Notes: a model not told the origin generated them from the sequence alone. Positions 9,388 through 19,437 are shown, counted from the first letter of the stretch. The stretch is DNA of 64,000 nt from Streptococcus oralis subsp. dentisani (GCF_002096335.1 NZ_NCUW01000030.1:310001-374000), one strand, 5' to 3'. Translations and numbers: made by a program.

Positions 9388-9416
9388 AAAACCACATTTG
9401 GAAAAGGGGAAATCTT

Positions 9417-10979
9417 ATGCGTACAGTTGAATTTTTTGATACCAGTCTTCGTGATGGGGAACAAACACCTGGTGTTAACTTCTCAATCAAGGAAAAAATT
9501 GCCATTGCAAGACAGTTGGAGAAATGGGGAATTTCTGTAATTGAAGCTGGTTTTCCGGCTGCTAGTCCAGATTCATTTATAGCCGTTCAAGAAATTGCTA
9601 AAGTCATGAAAAAAACAGCAGTGACAGGATTAGCTCGTTCTGTAAAATCTGATATTGATGCTTGTTATGAGGCTCTTAAGGATGCCAAGTATCCACAAAT
9701 TCATGTCTTTATCGCTACCAGTCCGATTCATCGCAAGTATAAGCTCAATAAGAGCAAGGAAGAGATTTTAGAAGCTATCAAGGAACATGTTTCTTATGCT
9801 CGTTCTAAGTTTGAAGTGGTCGAATTCTCTCCAGAGGATGCGACTAGAACAGAGTTGGATTTCCTATTACAAGTCGTTCAAACAGCGGTTGATGCTGGTG
9901 CGTCTTATATCAATATCCCTGACACGGTTGGATTCACCACGCCAGAAGAGTTTGCACGCATCTTTGACCACTTGACTGAAAATATTAAATCAGATCATAA
10001 AGTTGTCTTTGGTGTCCACTGTCATGATGATCTCGGTATGGCAACTGCAAATACTTTGACAGCAATTAAACATGGTGCTGGACGTGTCCAGGGAACTATT
10101 AATGGTATCGGTGAACGCGCAGGTAATGTTGCTCTTGAAGAAGTAGCTGTTGCTTTGAAGATTCGTGAGGATTTCTTCCAAGCAACTAGTGATATTGTTT
10201 TGGATGAAACAATGAATACGTCAGAAATGGTTTCTCGCTTCTCTGGTATTCCGGTTCCTAAAAACAAGGCTGTGGTTGGTGGTAATGCCTTCTCTCACGA
10301 GTCTGGTATTCACCAAGATGGAGTCCTTAAAAATCCTCTCACTTATGAAATCATTACACCTGAATTGGTTGGTGTTAAGAGCAATAGTCTTCCGCTTGGT
10401 AAATTGTCTGGTCGCCATGCCTTTGTTGAGAAACTAAGAGAATTAGCTCTAGACTTTACAGAAGAGGATATCAAACCACTCTTCGCTAAGTTCAAGGCTC
10501 TAGCAGACAAGAAACAAGAAATCACAGATGCAGATATTCGAGCTCTGGTAGCTGGAACCATGGTTGAAAACCCAGAAGGTTTCCACTTTGATGATTTACA
10601 ACTTCAAACCCATGCAGATAATGACATTGAAGCGCTTGTTAGTCTGGCTAATATGGATGGTGAAAAAGTCGAATTTAATGCGACAGGACAAGGTTCCGTT
10701 GAAGCAATCTTTAACGCTATCGATAAGTTCTTTAACCAATCTGTCCGCTTGGTTTCCTACACTATTGACGCGGTAACAGATGGTATCGATGCCCAAGCTC
10801 GGGTTTTGGTCACTGTTGAAAACAGAGATACCGAAACCATCTTTAATGCAGCAGGACTCGATTTCGATGTGTTGAAAGCTTCGGCTATTGCTTATATCAA
10901 TGCCAATACTTTTGTTCAAAAAGAGAATGCAGGTGAGATGGGGCATAGCGTTTCCTACCGAGACATGCCTAGTGTGTAA
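9417..10979 (+). CDS. leuA: 2-isopropylmalate synthase
   Basis: The 520-residue enzyme condenses acetyl-CoA with 2-oxoisovalerate, the first committed step of leucine synthesis. The catalytic signature TSLRDGEQTPGV is at residues 9-20 and the metal-binding GVHCHDDLGMA is in the (beta/alpha)8 barrel. GGNAFSHESGIHQDG and the C-terminal LeuA regulatory domain (feedback by leucine) are present, so length is standard. AAAGGGGA precedes the ATG. Expression is under the CodY box and attenuator upstream. leuB follows 11 bases after the stop. Confidence 0.97.
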   Translation: MRTVEFFDTSLRDGEQTPGVNFSIKEKIAIARQLEKWGISVIEAGFPAASPDSFIAVQEIAKVMKKTAVTGLARSVKSDIDACYEALKDAKYPQIHVFIATSPIHRKYKLNKSKEEILEAIKEHVSYARSKFEVVEFSPEDATRTELDFLLQVVQTAVDAGASYINIPDTVGFTTPEEFARIFDHLTENIKSDHKVVFGVHCHDDLGMATANTLTAIKHGAGRVQGTINGIGERAGNVALEEVAVALKIREDFFQATSDIVLDETMNTSEMVSRFSGIPVPKNKAVVGGNAFSHESGIHQDGVLKNPLTYEIITPELVGVKSNSLPLGKLSGRHAFVEKLRELALDFTEEDIKPLFAKFKALADKKQEITDADIRALVAGTMVENPEGFHFDDLQLQTHADNDIEALVSLANMDGEKVEFNATGQGSVEAIFNAIDKFFNQSVRLVSYTIDAVTDGIDAQARVLVTVENRDTETIFNAAGLDFDVLKASAIAYINANTFVQKENAGEMGHSVSYRDMPSV

Positions 10980-10990
10980 AGGAGAAGGCT

Positions 10991-12028
10991 ATGACAAAGA
11001 AAATAGTAGCTCTAGCAGGGGATGGAATCGGTCCAGAAATCATGGAAGCTGGTTTAGCAGTTCTAGAACCTCTAGCTTCAAAAACAGGTTTTGACTATGA
11101 GATAGATAGATGCCCCTTTGGAGGTGCAGGTATTGATGCTGTGGGGCATCCCTTACCTGATGAAACCCTCAAGGCATGTAGAGAAGCAGATGCTATTCTC
11201 CTTGCGGCTATCGGTAGTCCCCAGTATGATGGGGCAGCGATTCGACCTGAACAAGGTCTACTTACTCTTCGTAAGGAACTCAATCTTTATGCCAATATTC
11301 GCCCTGTAAAAATCTTTGATAGTCTTAAGCATTTGTCACCACTTAAACCAGAACGAATTGCTGGTGTAGACTTTGTCGTGGTACGTGAGTTGACAGGTGG
11401 GATTTACTTTGGGGATCATATCCTTGAAGAGCGCAAAGCGTGTGATATCAACGACTACAGCTATGAGGAAGTAGAGCGGATTATTCGCAAGGCTTTTGAA
11501 ATTGCAAGAAATCGCAGAAAAATCGTTACTAGTATCGATAAGCAAAATGTTCTAGCGACATCAAAACTCTGGCGGAGAGTAGCTGAGGAAGTTTCAAAAG
11601 AATTTTCAGACGTAACCTTGGAGTACCAGCTAGTCGACTCAGCTGCTATGCTTATGATTACTAATCCTGCCAAGTTTGATGTTATCGTGACGGAGAATCT
11701 TTTCGGAGATATTCTATCTGATGAATCAAGCGTTCTATCTGGCACGCTTGGAGTCATGCCATCAGCTAGTCATTCTGAAAAAGGTCCAAGTCTTTATGAA
11801 CCTATTCATGGTTCGGCACCTGATATTGCAGGTCAAGGAATTGCCAATCCTATCTCTATGATTTTGTCAGTTGCCATGATGCTGAGAGACAGCTTTGGAC
11901 GTTATGAGGATGCGGAGTGTATCGAACATGCTGTTGAAGCTAGTTTAGCGGCTGGTGTTTTAACAAGAGATATTGGAGGACAGGCTTCGACCAAGGAAAT
12001 GACAGAAGCCATCATTGAAAGATTATGA
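10991..12028 (+). CDS. leuB: 3-isopropylmalate dehydrogenase
   Basis: The 345-residue NAD-dependent enzyme oxidises 3-isopropylmalate. It has the LAGDGIGPEI start motif, the substrate-binding loop ELTGGIYFG, and the family signature NLFGDILSDESSVLSGTLG, followed by EPIHGSAPDIAGQGIANP for NAD binding. Length is normal for the family. GGAGAAGG lies before the ATG. Its stop codon overlaps the start of the DUF1294 gene in ATGA. Confidence 0.97.
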   Translation: MTKKIVALAGDGIGPEIMEAGLAVLEPLASKTGFDYEIDRCPFGGAGIDAVGHPLPDETLKACREADAILLAAIGSPQYDGAAIRPEQGLLTLRKELNLYANIRPVKIFDSLKHLSPLKPERIAGVDFVVVRELTGGIYFGDHILEERKACDINDYSYEEVERIIRKAFEIARNRRKIVTSIDKQNVLATSKLWRRVAEEVSKEFSDVTLEYQLVDSAAMLMITNPAKFDVIVTENLFGDILSDESSVLSGTLGVMPSASHSEKGPSLYEPIHGSAPDIAGQGIANPISMILSVAMMLRDSFGRYEDAECIEHAVEASLAAGVLTRDIGGQASTKEMTEAIIERL

Positions 12029-12294
12029 AGATAAATGAAGGAATAACGCTTGCCCTCTTGATTTGGAATTTGCTGATTTTCTTGATTTATGGCATTGACA
12101 AATCCAAGGCAAGGAGAAGAGCTTGGCGTATCCCAGAGAAAATCTTACTTATTTTAGCCTTTACTTGTGGTGGTTTTGGAGCTTGGTTAGCAGGAATCAC
12201 CTTTCACCACAAGACTAGAAAATGGTATTTTAAAACAGTTTGGTTTCTCGGGATGGGAACCACACTAGTAGCCTTATATTTTATTTGGAGGTAA
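12025..12294 (+). CDS. DUF1294 small membrane protein within the leu operon
   Basis: The 89-residue product has an N-terminal membrane helix (ALLIWNLLIFLIYGIDK), the conserved DUF1294 region DKSKARRRAWRIPE, a Gly-rich second helix (FTCGGFGAWLAG), the HHKTRKWYFK segment and a third helix. Function of the family is unknown. The start overlaps the leuB stop (ATGA) and leuC begins 3 bases after its own stop, so it is translationally embedded in the leucine operon. A role in leucine synthesis does not follow from that position. Confidence 0.85.
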   Translation: MKINEGITLALLIWNLLIFLIYGIDKSKARRRAWRIPEKILLILAFTCGGFGAWLAGITFHHKTRKWYFKTVWFLGMGTTLVALYFIWR

Positions 12295-12297
12295 TGG

Positions 12298-13680
12298 ATG
12301 GCAGGAAAATCGATTTTTGATAAATTATGGGACCGTCATGTCATCACAGGAGAAGAAGGACAGCCTCAACTCATGTATGTAGATCAACACTATATTCATG
12401 AAGTGACCAGTCCCCAAGCTTTTCAAGGATTACGAGACGCAGGTCGCAGATTGAGACGGCCAGACTTGACATTTGGAACCTTTGATCATAATGTTCCGAC
12501 TGTCAATATCTACGATATTCGAGATGTTATTTCTAAGGCTCAAATTGATAAGCTTGCTGAAAATGTTGAGGAGTTTGGGATTGAACATGCGGCCCATGGT
12601 TCTGAAAAACAAGGAATCGTTCACATGGTTGGTCCAGAAACAGGACGAACTCAACCAGGAAAATTCATCGTTTGTGGAGACAGCCACACAGCTACTCATG
12701 GAGCTTTTGGAGCTATCGCTTTTGGGATTGGAACCAGTGAGGTCGAGCATGTATTTGCTACTCAGACACTCTGGCAAGTTAAACCTAAGAAAATGTTGGT
12801 AGAATTCACTGGTGTTCCTCAAAAGGGAGTTTATTCTAAGGATTACATTCTCGCCTTGATTGCCAAGTACGGCGTTGCTTGTGGTGTTGGCTATGTGGTG
12901 GAATATCGTGGGCAAGCGATTGATGCTCTGACCATGGAAGAGCGAATGACCATCTGTAACATGTCCATCGAGTTTGGTTCTAAGATGGGGATTATGAATC
13001 CAGATCAGACTACCTATGACTATCTAAAGGGACGGGAATGTGTTCCAAAAGCTTTCGAGGAGGCAGTTGCCGATTGGAAGACGCTAGTCAGCGATGATGA
13101 TGCTGTTTATGATAAGGTTATCCAGATGGATGTCTCAGACTTAGCTCCTATGGTGACCTGGGGAACCACCCCTGCTATGGGGGTTGACTTTGACAGTAGT
13201 TTCCCAGAAATTAAGGATATGAATGATGAACGAGCCTACAATTATATGGATTTGGAACCTGGTCAAAAGCCAGCAGATATTGAACTAGGTTATATCTTTA
13301 TCGGCTCTTGTACAAATGCTCGTCTCAGCGACTTGCAACTGGCTGCGCGATTTGTCAAAGGAAAGAAAATAGCCCCCAATCTAACGGCTATCGTGGTTCC
13401 GGGCTCTCGTCCGGTTAAGCGAGCTGCTGAGAAGTTGGGCTTGGACAAGGTTTTCCTAGACGCTGGCTTTGAGTGGAGAGACCCAGGTTGCTCTATGTGT
13501 CTAGGGATGAACCCAGACAAGGTCCCTGATGGTGTTCACTGTGCCTCAACCAGTAACCGCAACTTTGAAGACAGACAAGGATTTGGTGCTAAAACCCATC
13601 TTTGCAGTCCAGCTATGGCAGCTGCGGCAGCTATCGCAGGGCGTTTCGTAGATGTTCGGCAGATGCCAGAAGCCCAGTAA
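12298..13680 (+). CDS. leuC: 3-isopropylmalate dehydratase large subunit
   Basis: The 460-residue aconitase-superfamily subunit holds the [4Fe-4S] cluster ligands: Cys in IGSCTNAR and the two Cys in [22 protein letters not shown] and [12 protein letters not shown] are also present. With LeuD it isomerises 2-isopropylmalate to 3-isopropylmalate. Length is normal. It starts just after the DUF1294 gene with GGAGG overlapping that stop, and leuD follows after 9 bases. Confidence 0.97.
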   Translation: MAGKSIFDKLWDRHVITGEEGQPQLMYVDQHYIHEVTSPQAFQGLRDAGRRLRRPDLTFGTFDHNVPTVNIYDIRDVISKAQIDKLAENVEEFGIEHAAHGSEKQGIVHMVGPETGRTQPGKFIVCGDSHTATHGAFGAIAFGIGTSEVEHVFATQTLWQVKPKKMLVEFTGVPQKGVYSKDYILALIAKYGVACGVGYVVEYRGQAIDALTMEERMTICNMSIEFGSKMGIMNPDQTTYDYLKGRECVPKAFEEAVADWKTLVSDDDAVYDKVIQMDVSDLAPMVTWGTTPAMGVDFDSSFPEIKDMNDERAYNYMDLEPGQKPADIELGYIFIGSCTNARLSDLQLAARFVKGKKIAPNLTAIVVPGSRPVKRAAEKLGLDKVFLDAGFEWRDPGCSMCLGMNPDKVPDGVHCASTSNRNFEDRQGFGAKTHLCSPAMAAAAAIAGRFVDVRQMPEAQ

Positions 13681-13689
13681 GGAGAGGAT

Positions 13690-14283
13690 ATGGAGAAATT
13701 TACAGTTTATACGGGAACGACCGTTCCTCTCATGAATGATAACATTGACACCGACCAAATCCTTCCCAAGCAGTTTCTCAAGTTAATTGATAAGAAGGGC
13801 TTTGGTAAGTACCTTATGTACGCTTGGCGTTATCTGGACGACAAGTATACTGAGGACCCAGACTTTGTCTTTAACCGACCAGAATACCGTAAAGCCAGTA
13901 TTCTCATCTCAGGGGATAACTTTGGCGCAGGATCGTCCAGGGAACACGCAGCTTGGGCTTTGGCAGACTATGGTTTTAAAGTCGTGATTGCAGGGTCTTT
14001 TGGTGATATTCATTACAATAATGAACTCAATAATGGTATGTTGCCCATTGTTCAACCCAGAGAGGTTAGAGAGAAACTAGCCCAGCTACAACCAAGCGAT
14101 CAGGTAACTGTGGACTTGGAACAACAAAAAATCATCTCACCAGTCGGTGAATTCACTTTTGAAATCGATAGCGAATGGAAACACAAGCTCTTAAATGGTT
14201 TGGATGATATCGGTATTACGTTGCAGTATGAAGACTTGATTGCTGCTTATGAAAAACAACGTCCAGCCTACTGGCAGGATTAG
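13690..14283 (+). CDS. leuD: 3-isopropylmalate dehydratase small subunit
   Basis: The 197-residue swivelling subunit has the typical N-terminal [14 protein letters not shown] and the substrate loop [17 protein letters not shown]. It completes the isomerase with LeuC. AAGGAGAGG lies just before the ATG. Length is normal. The next gene begins 25 bases after the stop without a terminator between, so transcription probably continues. Confidence 0.97.
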   Translation: MEKFTVYTGTTVPLMNDNIDTDQILPKQFLKLIDKKGFGKYLMYAWRYLDDKYTEDPDFVFNRPEYRKASILISGDNFGAGSSREHAAWALADYGFKVVIAGSFGDIHYNNELNNGMLPIVQPREVREKLAQLQPSDQVTVDLEQQKIISPVGEFTFEIDSEWKHKLLNGLDDIGITLQYEDLIAAYEKQRPAYWQD

Positions 14284-14308
14284 AAAAAATAGAAAAGGAA
14301 ATAGAACT

Positions 14309-15088
14309 ATGACAAAACACATTCAATGGAACGGAACACTTTCACAAGAAGGCCATGACATTTTAAAAGGTGAGGGCGGTTGTATCGTTTGTCCAACCAA
14401 AGTTGGTTACATCATCATGACTAGCGATAAGGCAGGACTTGAACGCAAGTTTGAAGCCAAAGAGCGTAACCGTAACAAACCAGGAGTTGTCCTCTGTGGC
14501 AGTATGGATGAGCTTCGCGCTTTAGCACAACTCAATCCAGAAATTGAAGCCTTCTACCAAAAACATTGGGACGAAGACATTCTCCTAGGTTGTATCCTTC
14601 CTTGGAAACCAGAAGCCTTTGAGCAATTGAAAGCATACGGTGATGGTCGTGAAGAACTCATGACAGACGTGCGTGGTACTAGTTGTTTTGTCATCAAGTT
14701 TGGTAAAGCTGGTGAACAGTTGGCTGCTAAACTTTGGGAAGAAGGCAAAATGGTCTATGCCTCATCTGCAAACCCATCTGGAAAAGGAAACCGCGGTAAG
14801 GTGGAAGGAATCGGAGAACGTATCGAAGGAGCAGTGGACCTTGTCATTGAAGCTGACGATTATGTGGCATCCATCCAACCTGACAAAACAATCGAAACTC
14901 GCTACGAACAAGGGGTGATGGTATCTATGGTTGATAAGGACGGCAATCTCATCCCAGAACAAGGTGGAGACCGTTCAATTTCACCAGCTCCAGTTGTGAT
15001 CCGTAAAGGACTCGACATTGATAAGATTATGATGCACTTGTCAGATACCTTTAACTCATGGGATTACCGTCAGGGGGAGTATTATTAA
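14309..15088 (+). CDS. Sua5/YciO/YrdC-like protein
   Basis: The 259-residue product has the YrdC-type dsRNA-binding fold pattern: GGCIVCPTKVGYIIM near residue 25, the KxR-like segment FEAKERNRNKPGVV and the YASSANPSGKGNRG motif near residues 150-165. True Sua5 makes the threonylcarbamoyl-adenylate for tRNA t6A; this longer branch diverges and its function is not established. ATG 14309 is chosen because AAAAGGAAA precedes it; an in-frame ATG at 14240 lies inside leuD. It appears to be the last gene of the leu transcript. Confidence 0.8.
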   Translation: MTKHIQWNGTLSQEGHDILKGEGGCIVCPTKVGYIIMTSDKAGLERKFEAKERNRNKPGVVLCGSMDELRALAQLNPEIEAFYQKHWDEDILLGCILPWKPEAFEQLKAYGDGREELMTDVRGTSCFVIKFGKAGEQLAAKLWEEGKMVYASSANPSGKGNRGKVEGIGERIEGAVDLVIEADDYVASIQPDKTIETRYEQGVMVSMVDKDGNLIPEQGGDRSISPAPVVIRKGLDIDKIMMHLSDTFNSWDYRQGEYY

Positions 15089-15097
15089 TATTGAAAA

Positions 15098-15147
15098 GAA
15101 GTCTAGTGTTATGAGGAAATAAAGCTTTCTACACTGGACTTTTCTTT
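15098..15147 (+). terminator. Terminator at the end of the leu operon
   Basis: AAGTCTAGTGT (15099-15109) pairs with ACACTGGACTT (15131-15141) with one G-T pair and is followed by a T-rich stretch. Confidence 0.75.
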
Positions 15148-15250
15148 AGAAATTCTTTTCTTTTTTTATAGGATATGATATTCTATATATGAAATAGGAT
15201 TTTGAAATATTAAATACTGACTAGTCTATATATGAAAATGGAGCTACAAA

Positions 15251-16879
15251 ATGGAAGAAAAATTAAATTATTGGATGATAGTTGCAGGAGGAGGTGGAAA
15301 AGTTTGGTCCCTATTTAAAGAAGAGAATATAGCTTGTATAGATTTTGATTCTAATTTGTCTAGTATTCTAGATTATAAAAATCCTCAAGAATTGAAACAG
15401 GGAAAACAGAGAGATAAATTTATTTGGAAATTTGCTCATGACATAAAAAAAGATGATTACATAATAGCTACCACAGGGGTTAAGGAAATTTTAGGAATTG
15501 GTCAATGTGTGAAACCTTATTATTTTGACGAATCTAAAAAAACATTTAAACATTGTATTGGTGTTAAATGGTTGAAAGTAGATGGTGGATGGGAATACCA
15601 AGGTAAAAAAGGTGTAAGACAAACCATCAACTGGGACAGAAACAAGGAACGTATCAATTTATATAAATCCATTCTAAATGGCACATACAGAAAAAATATA
15701 GAGAAAGTTGTTATGAATAAAAATATTAACGATTATTTAGATATATTAAGAAAATCCAAAAACCTTATCCTTCGAGGTGCACCTGGTACAGGAAAAACAC
15801 ACCTTGCTATTGATATTGCAAATGAATTAACAGATGGCAACGAAGACCAAATCGGCTTTGTACAGTTTCATCCATCCTATGACTATACAGATTTTGTAGA
15901 GGGGTTGAGACCGGTATCAAATGAGGATGGAGCTATTGAGTTTAAATTACAAGATGGTATTTTTAAGCAGTTTTGCCAGAAGGCTAAAGCAGCACAGAAA
16001 ACTGGAGGACAAGATAATTTTGAGGAAACGTGGGCTAAGCTGACAGATGCTATCAATGAAAAGCAAGGACAATACTTCTTCCCTCGTAGTTCGGTTCCAG
16101 CCAGTTTAAATAGTCAAGGGAATGTGAAGTTTGATTCTCCCGTTGCTACCAAAGAAAAAGTGTATCTTTTGTACAAGGGTGAAGAGACTAATTTAAAGTA
16201 CGAAACTTATCAAAAAATCGTTTTAGATCACATGAAAGAAAGCTATGGCTTATGTGATTATGTGTCTCCAACGATCAACACAGATAAGAAATTCGTTTTC
16301 ATCATCGATGAGATCAATCGTGGGGAGATTTCTAAGATTTTTGGAGAACTCTTTTTCTCTATTGACCCTGGCTATCGTGGTAAAGAGGGAAGTGTTTCTA
16401 CCCAATATGCCAATCTACACGAAACTGATGAAAAGTTTTATATCCCTGAAAATGTTTATATTATCGGAACAATGAATGATATTGATCGTTCGGTGGATAC
16501 CTTTGATTTTGCTATGCGTCGTCGTTTCCGTTTTGTTGAAGTTATGGCTGACAGTCAACTTTATATTCTAGATCAAGAACTAGGTGAAGATGCTGAAGAA
16601 GCTAAAACCCGACTAAGGAACTTGAATACTGCTATCGAAAATATTCAGGAATTAAACAGTCATTACCATATCGGACCAAGTTATTTCCTTAAATTGAAGG
16701 ATGTAGATTTTAACTATGAATTACTCTGGTCTGATTATCTCAAACCACTTTTGGAAGATTATTTACGTGGTTCTTATGAGGAATCTGAAACTCTGGAAAC
16801 ATTGAAAAAAGCATTTGAGCTGACAAATAACGAGCGAACAGATCAGCAAGATACTGGTGATAATGATGCAGATAACTGA
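15251..16879 (+). CDS. mcrB: McrB-type restriction GTPase with PUA/EVE-like N-terminal domain
   Basis: The 542-residue protein has an AAA+ domain of the McrB clade: Walker A GAPGTGKT at residues 176-183, Walker B FIIDEINRGEI around 350-360, and the clade motif IGTMNDIDRSVDTFDFAMRR at about 405-424. Residues 7-130 (YWMIVAGGGGKVW, then DDYIIATTGVKEILGIGQC) look like a PUA/EVE-like modified-base reader, which is inferred from pattern rather than a profile match. McrBC cuts DNA carrying modified cytosine. mcrC overlaps its end. A 12-base direct repeat, CTATATATGAAA, occurs at 15183-15194 and 15227-15238 in the upstream region. Confidence 0.9.
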   Translation: MEEKLNYWMIVAGGGGKVWSLFKEENIACIDFDSNLSSILDYKNPQELKQGKQRDKFIWKFAHDIKKDDYIIATTGVKEILGIGQCVKPYYFDESKKTFKHCIGVKWLKVDGGWEYQGKKGVRQTINWDRNKERINLYKSILNGTYRKNIEKVVMNKNINDYLDILRKSKNLILRGAPGTGKTHLAIDIANELTDGNEDQIGFVQFHPSYDYTDFVEGLRPVSNEDGAIEFKLQDGIFKQFCQKAKAAQKTGGQDNFEETWAKLTDAINEKQGQYFFPRSSVPASLNSQGNVKFDSPVATKEKVYLLYKGEETNLKYETYQKIVLDHMKESYGLCDYVSPTINTDKKFVFIIDEINRGEISKIFGELFFSIDPGYRGKEGSVSTQYANLHETDEKFYIPENVYIIGTMNDIDRSVDTFDFAMRRRFRFVEVMADSQLYILDQELGEDAEEAKTRLRNLNTAIENIQELNSHYHIGPSYFLKLKDVDFNYELLWSDYLKPLLEDYLRGSYEESETLETLKKAFELTNNERTDQQDTGDNDADN

Positions 16880-18209
16880 TAATCAGCATAAAATTGCTAA
16901 AGAAGACTTTGTCGCAGAATATCCTAAACTAAGTCAAGCCCTTCTTGATAGAACACTGGATAACCTTTCTCGAGAGGACAGTATCTTTATTTTTCCAAAT
17001 GACCTGCAATATTCTCCTGACTTAGAAAGAGACCAAAAAATCTTTGAAACAGTCAATCAGGAAATCAAGACAGGTAATGTGATTGGTTTTCTGGGATGTG
17101 GTCAGGAAAGATTGACGATTTCCTCTCGTTTTTCTGATGAAAGTAACGACCATTTTTTGCATTATCTCTTACAAAAAGTTCTCAATATCAATCTGACTAG
17201 TTTAGATGTTGGCCTATCTCAAGAGGATAGACTTTATCAGTTCTTGATTTACCTCTTTCCAAAGTATCTACAAGCTGCTCTCCGAAAGGGTCTTTATAAG
17301 GAATACCAGAGATTTTCTCATAACGACAGTCATGTAAAGGGAGTGATTGATGTAAGAAACCATCTCAAGAAAAACCTTCCTTTCACAGGAAATGTTGCCT
17401 ACACAACGAGAGAGTTCACCTATGATAATCCACTCATGCAATTGATCCGTCACACTATTGAATACATTAATAATCAGAAAAGCATTGGGCAAGAGGTCCT
17501 TGATAACCTCTTAACTAGTCGTGAAAATGTGGCAGAAATCGTGCGTGTAACCCCATCTTATAAATTAGTTGACCGTGCTAAGATTATTCGGGGAAATCAA
17601 TCTAAACCTATACGTCATGCATACTTTCACGAGTACAGAAAGTTACAAGAACTTTGTCTGATGATCCTAAATCAAGAAAAGTACGGTTTAGGGTATCAGG
17701 AACAAAAAATCCATGGTATTCTTTTTGATGTTTCCTGGCTTTGGGAAGAGTATGTTTATACCTTGTTGCCAAAAGTTTTCATCCATCCACGAAATAAGGA
17801 TAAGACGGACGGAATTTCAGTATTTTTAGACGATAAAAATCATGAAAATCGCAAAAGGCGTGATCGAAAAGTGTATCCAGATTTTTATGATAGAGAACGA
17901 AAGATTGTTCTAGATGCTAAATATAAAAAACTTGAAGATACTGAAAAAGGAATAAACCGTGAGGACTTGTTCCAGATGATTTCCTATTCTTATATTTTAA
18001 AAGCTGAGAAAGCTGGACTGATTTTTCCTAGTATAGAGCGGTCAGTAAATAGTGAAATAGGAAAACTAGCTGGCTATGGAGCTCAATTGAAGAAGTGGTC
18101 TATCCAAATCCCTCAGAATGCCTCATCCTATAGTGCATTTTGTAAAATGATGGAAAATTCAGAAGAAAATTTTAAAGCGATTATTGATGAAGAAGTGGGG
18201 AGAAAATAA
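16863..18209 (+). CDS. mcrC: McrC-type restriction endonuclease subunit
   Basis: The product of about 448 residues is the nuclease partner of McrB. The C-terminal PD-(D/E)XK core is visible as KVYPDFYDRERKIVLDAKYK, with Asp, Asp and Lys as probable catalytic residues, followed by QMISYSYIL. The N-terminal region (LSRFSDESNDHF-like segment and the DYGFVHFLL-type helices) binds McrB in the family. The start is 16863 or 16866, within the end of mcrB, so translation is coupled. A terminator overlaps its stop. Together the pair is a complete type IV restriction system. Confidence 0.9.
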   Translation: MMQITDNQHKIAKEDFVAEYPKLSQALLDRTLDNLSREDSIFIFPNDLQYSPDLERDQKIFETVNQEIKTGNVIGFLGCGQERLTISSRFSDESNDHFLHYLLQKVLNINLTSLDVGLSQEDRLYQFLIYLFPKYLQAALRKGLYKEYQRFSHNDSHVKGVIDVRNHLKKNLPFTGNVAYTTREFTYDNPLMQLIRHTIEYINNQKSIGQEVLDNLLTSRENVAEIVRVTPSYKLVDRAKIIRGNQSKPIRHAYFHEYRKLQELCLMILNQEKYGLGYQEQKIHGILFDVSWLWEEYVYTLLPKVFIHPRNKDKTDGISVFLDDKNHENRKRRDRKVYPDFYDRERKIVLDAKYKKLEDTEKGINREDLFQMISYSYILKAEKAGLIFPSIERSVNSEIGKLAGYGAQLKKWSIQIPQNASSYSAFCKMMENSEENFKAIIDEEVGRK

Positions 18210-18224
18210 TCTCTTCACTTTTTT
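18194..18224 (+). terminator. Terminator overlapping the end of mcrC
   Basis: AGTGGGGAGA (18194-18203) pairs with TCTCTTCACT (18210-18219), including two G-T pairs, and ends in six T. The mcrC stop codon lies in the loop. Confidence 0.78.
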
Positions 18225-18276
18225 GGCTATTTATATAAGTAATTTCCGAACAATATAATTTGATTATTGAAAATAT

Positions 18277-18305
18277 TTGACAAAAACTGTACTTTGGTTT
18301 ATAAT
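18277..18305 (+). promoter_or_regulatory. Consensus promoter of guaC
   Basis: TTGACA (18277-18282), a 17-base spacer and TATAAT (18300-18305) match the sigma-70 consensus at all 12 positions. It leaves a leader of about 70 bases before guaC. Confidence 0.93.
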
Positions 18306-18310
18306 AAATT

Positions 18311-18383
18311 AAGGAAACGTCGGAAAAAGGCGTAGGGATGCGCAAGCATAGGTAGGTCATTATAAAAGAAACGAGACATCGAT
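18311..18383 (+). promoter_or_regulatory. Structured 5' leader of guaC, class not recognised
   Basis: The leader contains an ATGC-GCAA-GCAT tetraloop hairpin (18338-18349) and five GG tracts (18322-23, 18329-30, 18335-37, 18351-52, 18355-56) that could also form a two-layer G-quadruplex. It lacks a clear ribosome binding site next to ATG 18384. It does not show the conserved core of a purine riboswitch. Some post-transcriptional control of guaC is an inference. Confidence 0.45.
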
Positions 18384-19370
18384 ATGTTAAATGAATTTCC
18401 AATTTTTGATTACGAAGATATTCAGTTGATCCCTAATAAATGTGTCATTAAAAGCCGTGCAGAAGCGGATACAAGTGTCACACTTGGAAATCACACTTTC
18501 AAACTACCTGTTGTACCTGCAAATATGCAGACGATTTTGGATGAGAACGTAGCAGAGCAACTTGCTAAAGGTGGTTATTTCTACATTATGCACCGTTTTG
18601 ACGAGGCGGGGCGCATTCCTTTTATCAAACGCATGCATGATCAAGGGCTCATTGCTTCCATTTCTGTTGGTGTTAAGGATTACGAGTATGACTTTGTTAG
18701 CCAGCTCAAGACTGATGCTCCTGAGTACATCACGATTGATATTGCTCACGGTCATGCAGATAGCGTGATTTCTATGATTCAGCACATCAAGAAAGAATTA
18801 CCAGACACTTTTGTCATTGCTGGGAATGTGGGAACACCAGAAGCTGTACGTGAATTGGAAAATGCTGGGGCAGATGCTACCAAGGTTGGAATCGGTCCTG
18901 GTAAGGTTTGTATCACCAAGGTGAAAACAGGTTTTGGTACTGGCGGTTGGCAGTTGGCTGCTCTTCGCTGGTGTGCAAAGGCTGCGCGTAAGCCGATCAT
19001 CGCTGATGGTGGAATTCGTACTCATGGCGACATTGCCAAGTCTATCCGTTTCGGTGCTAGCATGGTCATGATTGGTTCCCTATTTGCAGGACATATTGAA
19101 AGCCCAGGAAAGACGATTGAAGTCGACGGCGAACAGTTCAAAGAATACTATGGTTCAGCTTCCCAATATCAAAAGGGTGCTTATAAAAACGTGGAAGGCA
19201 AACGCATCTTACTTCCTGCCAAAGGGCATTTGCAAGACACCCTTACTGAGATGGAGCAGGATTTGCAAAGTGCCATTTCCTACGCAGGTGGACGCAAGGT
19301 TGCTGACCTCAAGCACGTTGATTATGTAATCGTGAAAAACTCTATCTGGAATGGGGATGCTTCCCACTAA
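18384..19370 (+). CDS. guaC: GMP reductase
   Basis: The 328-residue enzyme deaminates GMP to IMP with NADPH, balancing adenine and guanine nucleotides. It has the IMPDH/GMPR barrel with the catalytic Cys loop [20 protein letters not shown] and the phosphate-binding [18 protein letters not shown]. Length fits the GuaC2 type (about 325 residues) and the CBS pair of IMP dehydrogenase is absent. It is expressed from a consensus promoter. No terminator is seen before the tRNA gene downstream. Confidence 0.95.
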   Translation: MLNEFPIFDYEDIQLIPNKCVIKSRAEADTSVTLGNHTFKLPVVPANMQTILDENVAEQLAKGGYFYIMHRFDEAGRIPFIKRMHDQGLIASISVGVKDYEYDFVSQLKTDAPEYITIDIAHGHADSVISMIQHIKKELPDTFVIAGNVGTPEAVRELENAGADATKVGIGPGKVCITKVKTGFGTGGWQLAALRWCAKAARKPIIADGGIRTHGDIAKSIRFGASMVMIGSLFAGHIESPGKTIEVDGEQFKEYYGSASQYQKGAYKNVEGKRILLPAKGHLQDTLTEMEQDLQSAISYAGGRKVADLKHVDYVIVKNSIWNGDASH

Positions 19371-19397
19371 TAGACGCTTAGTCCATCCATAAAAAAC

Positions 19398-19426
19398 TTG
19401 TTATTAGAGCAAATTTCTGTTATAAT
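19398..19426 (+). promoter_or_regulatory. Promoter of tRNA-Arg
   Basis: TTGTTA (19398-19403), 17-base spacer, TATAAT (19421-19426), ending 11 bases before the tRNA. Confidence 0.78.
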
Positions 19427-19437
19427 AAAACAAGTTT

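Noticed and set aside
14240..14308. Upstream ATG for the YrdC-like gene
   Set aside because: It lies inside leuD and would add 23 unrelated residues; ATG 14309 has a ribosome binding site.
18311..18383. Purine (xpt-type) riboswitch before guaC
   Set aside because: The three-way junction and conserved loop sequences of the purine aptamer are not seen.
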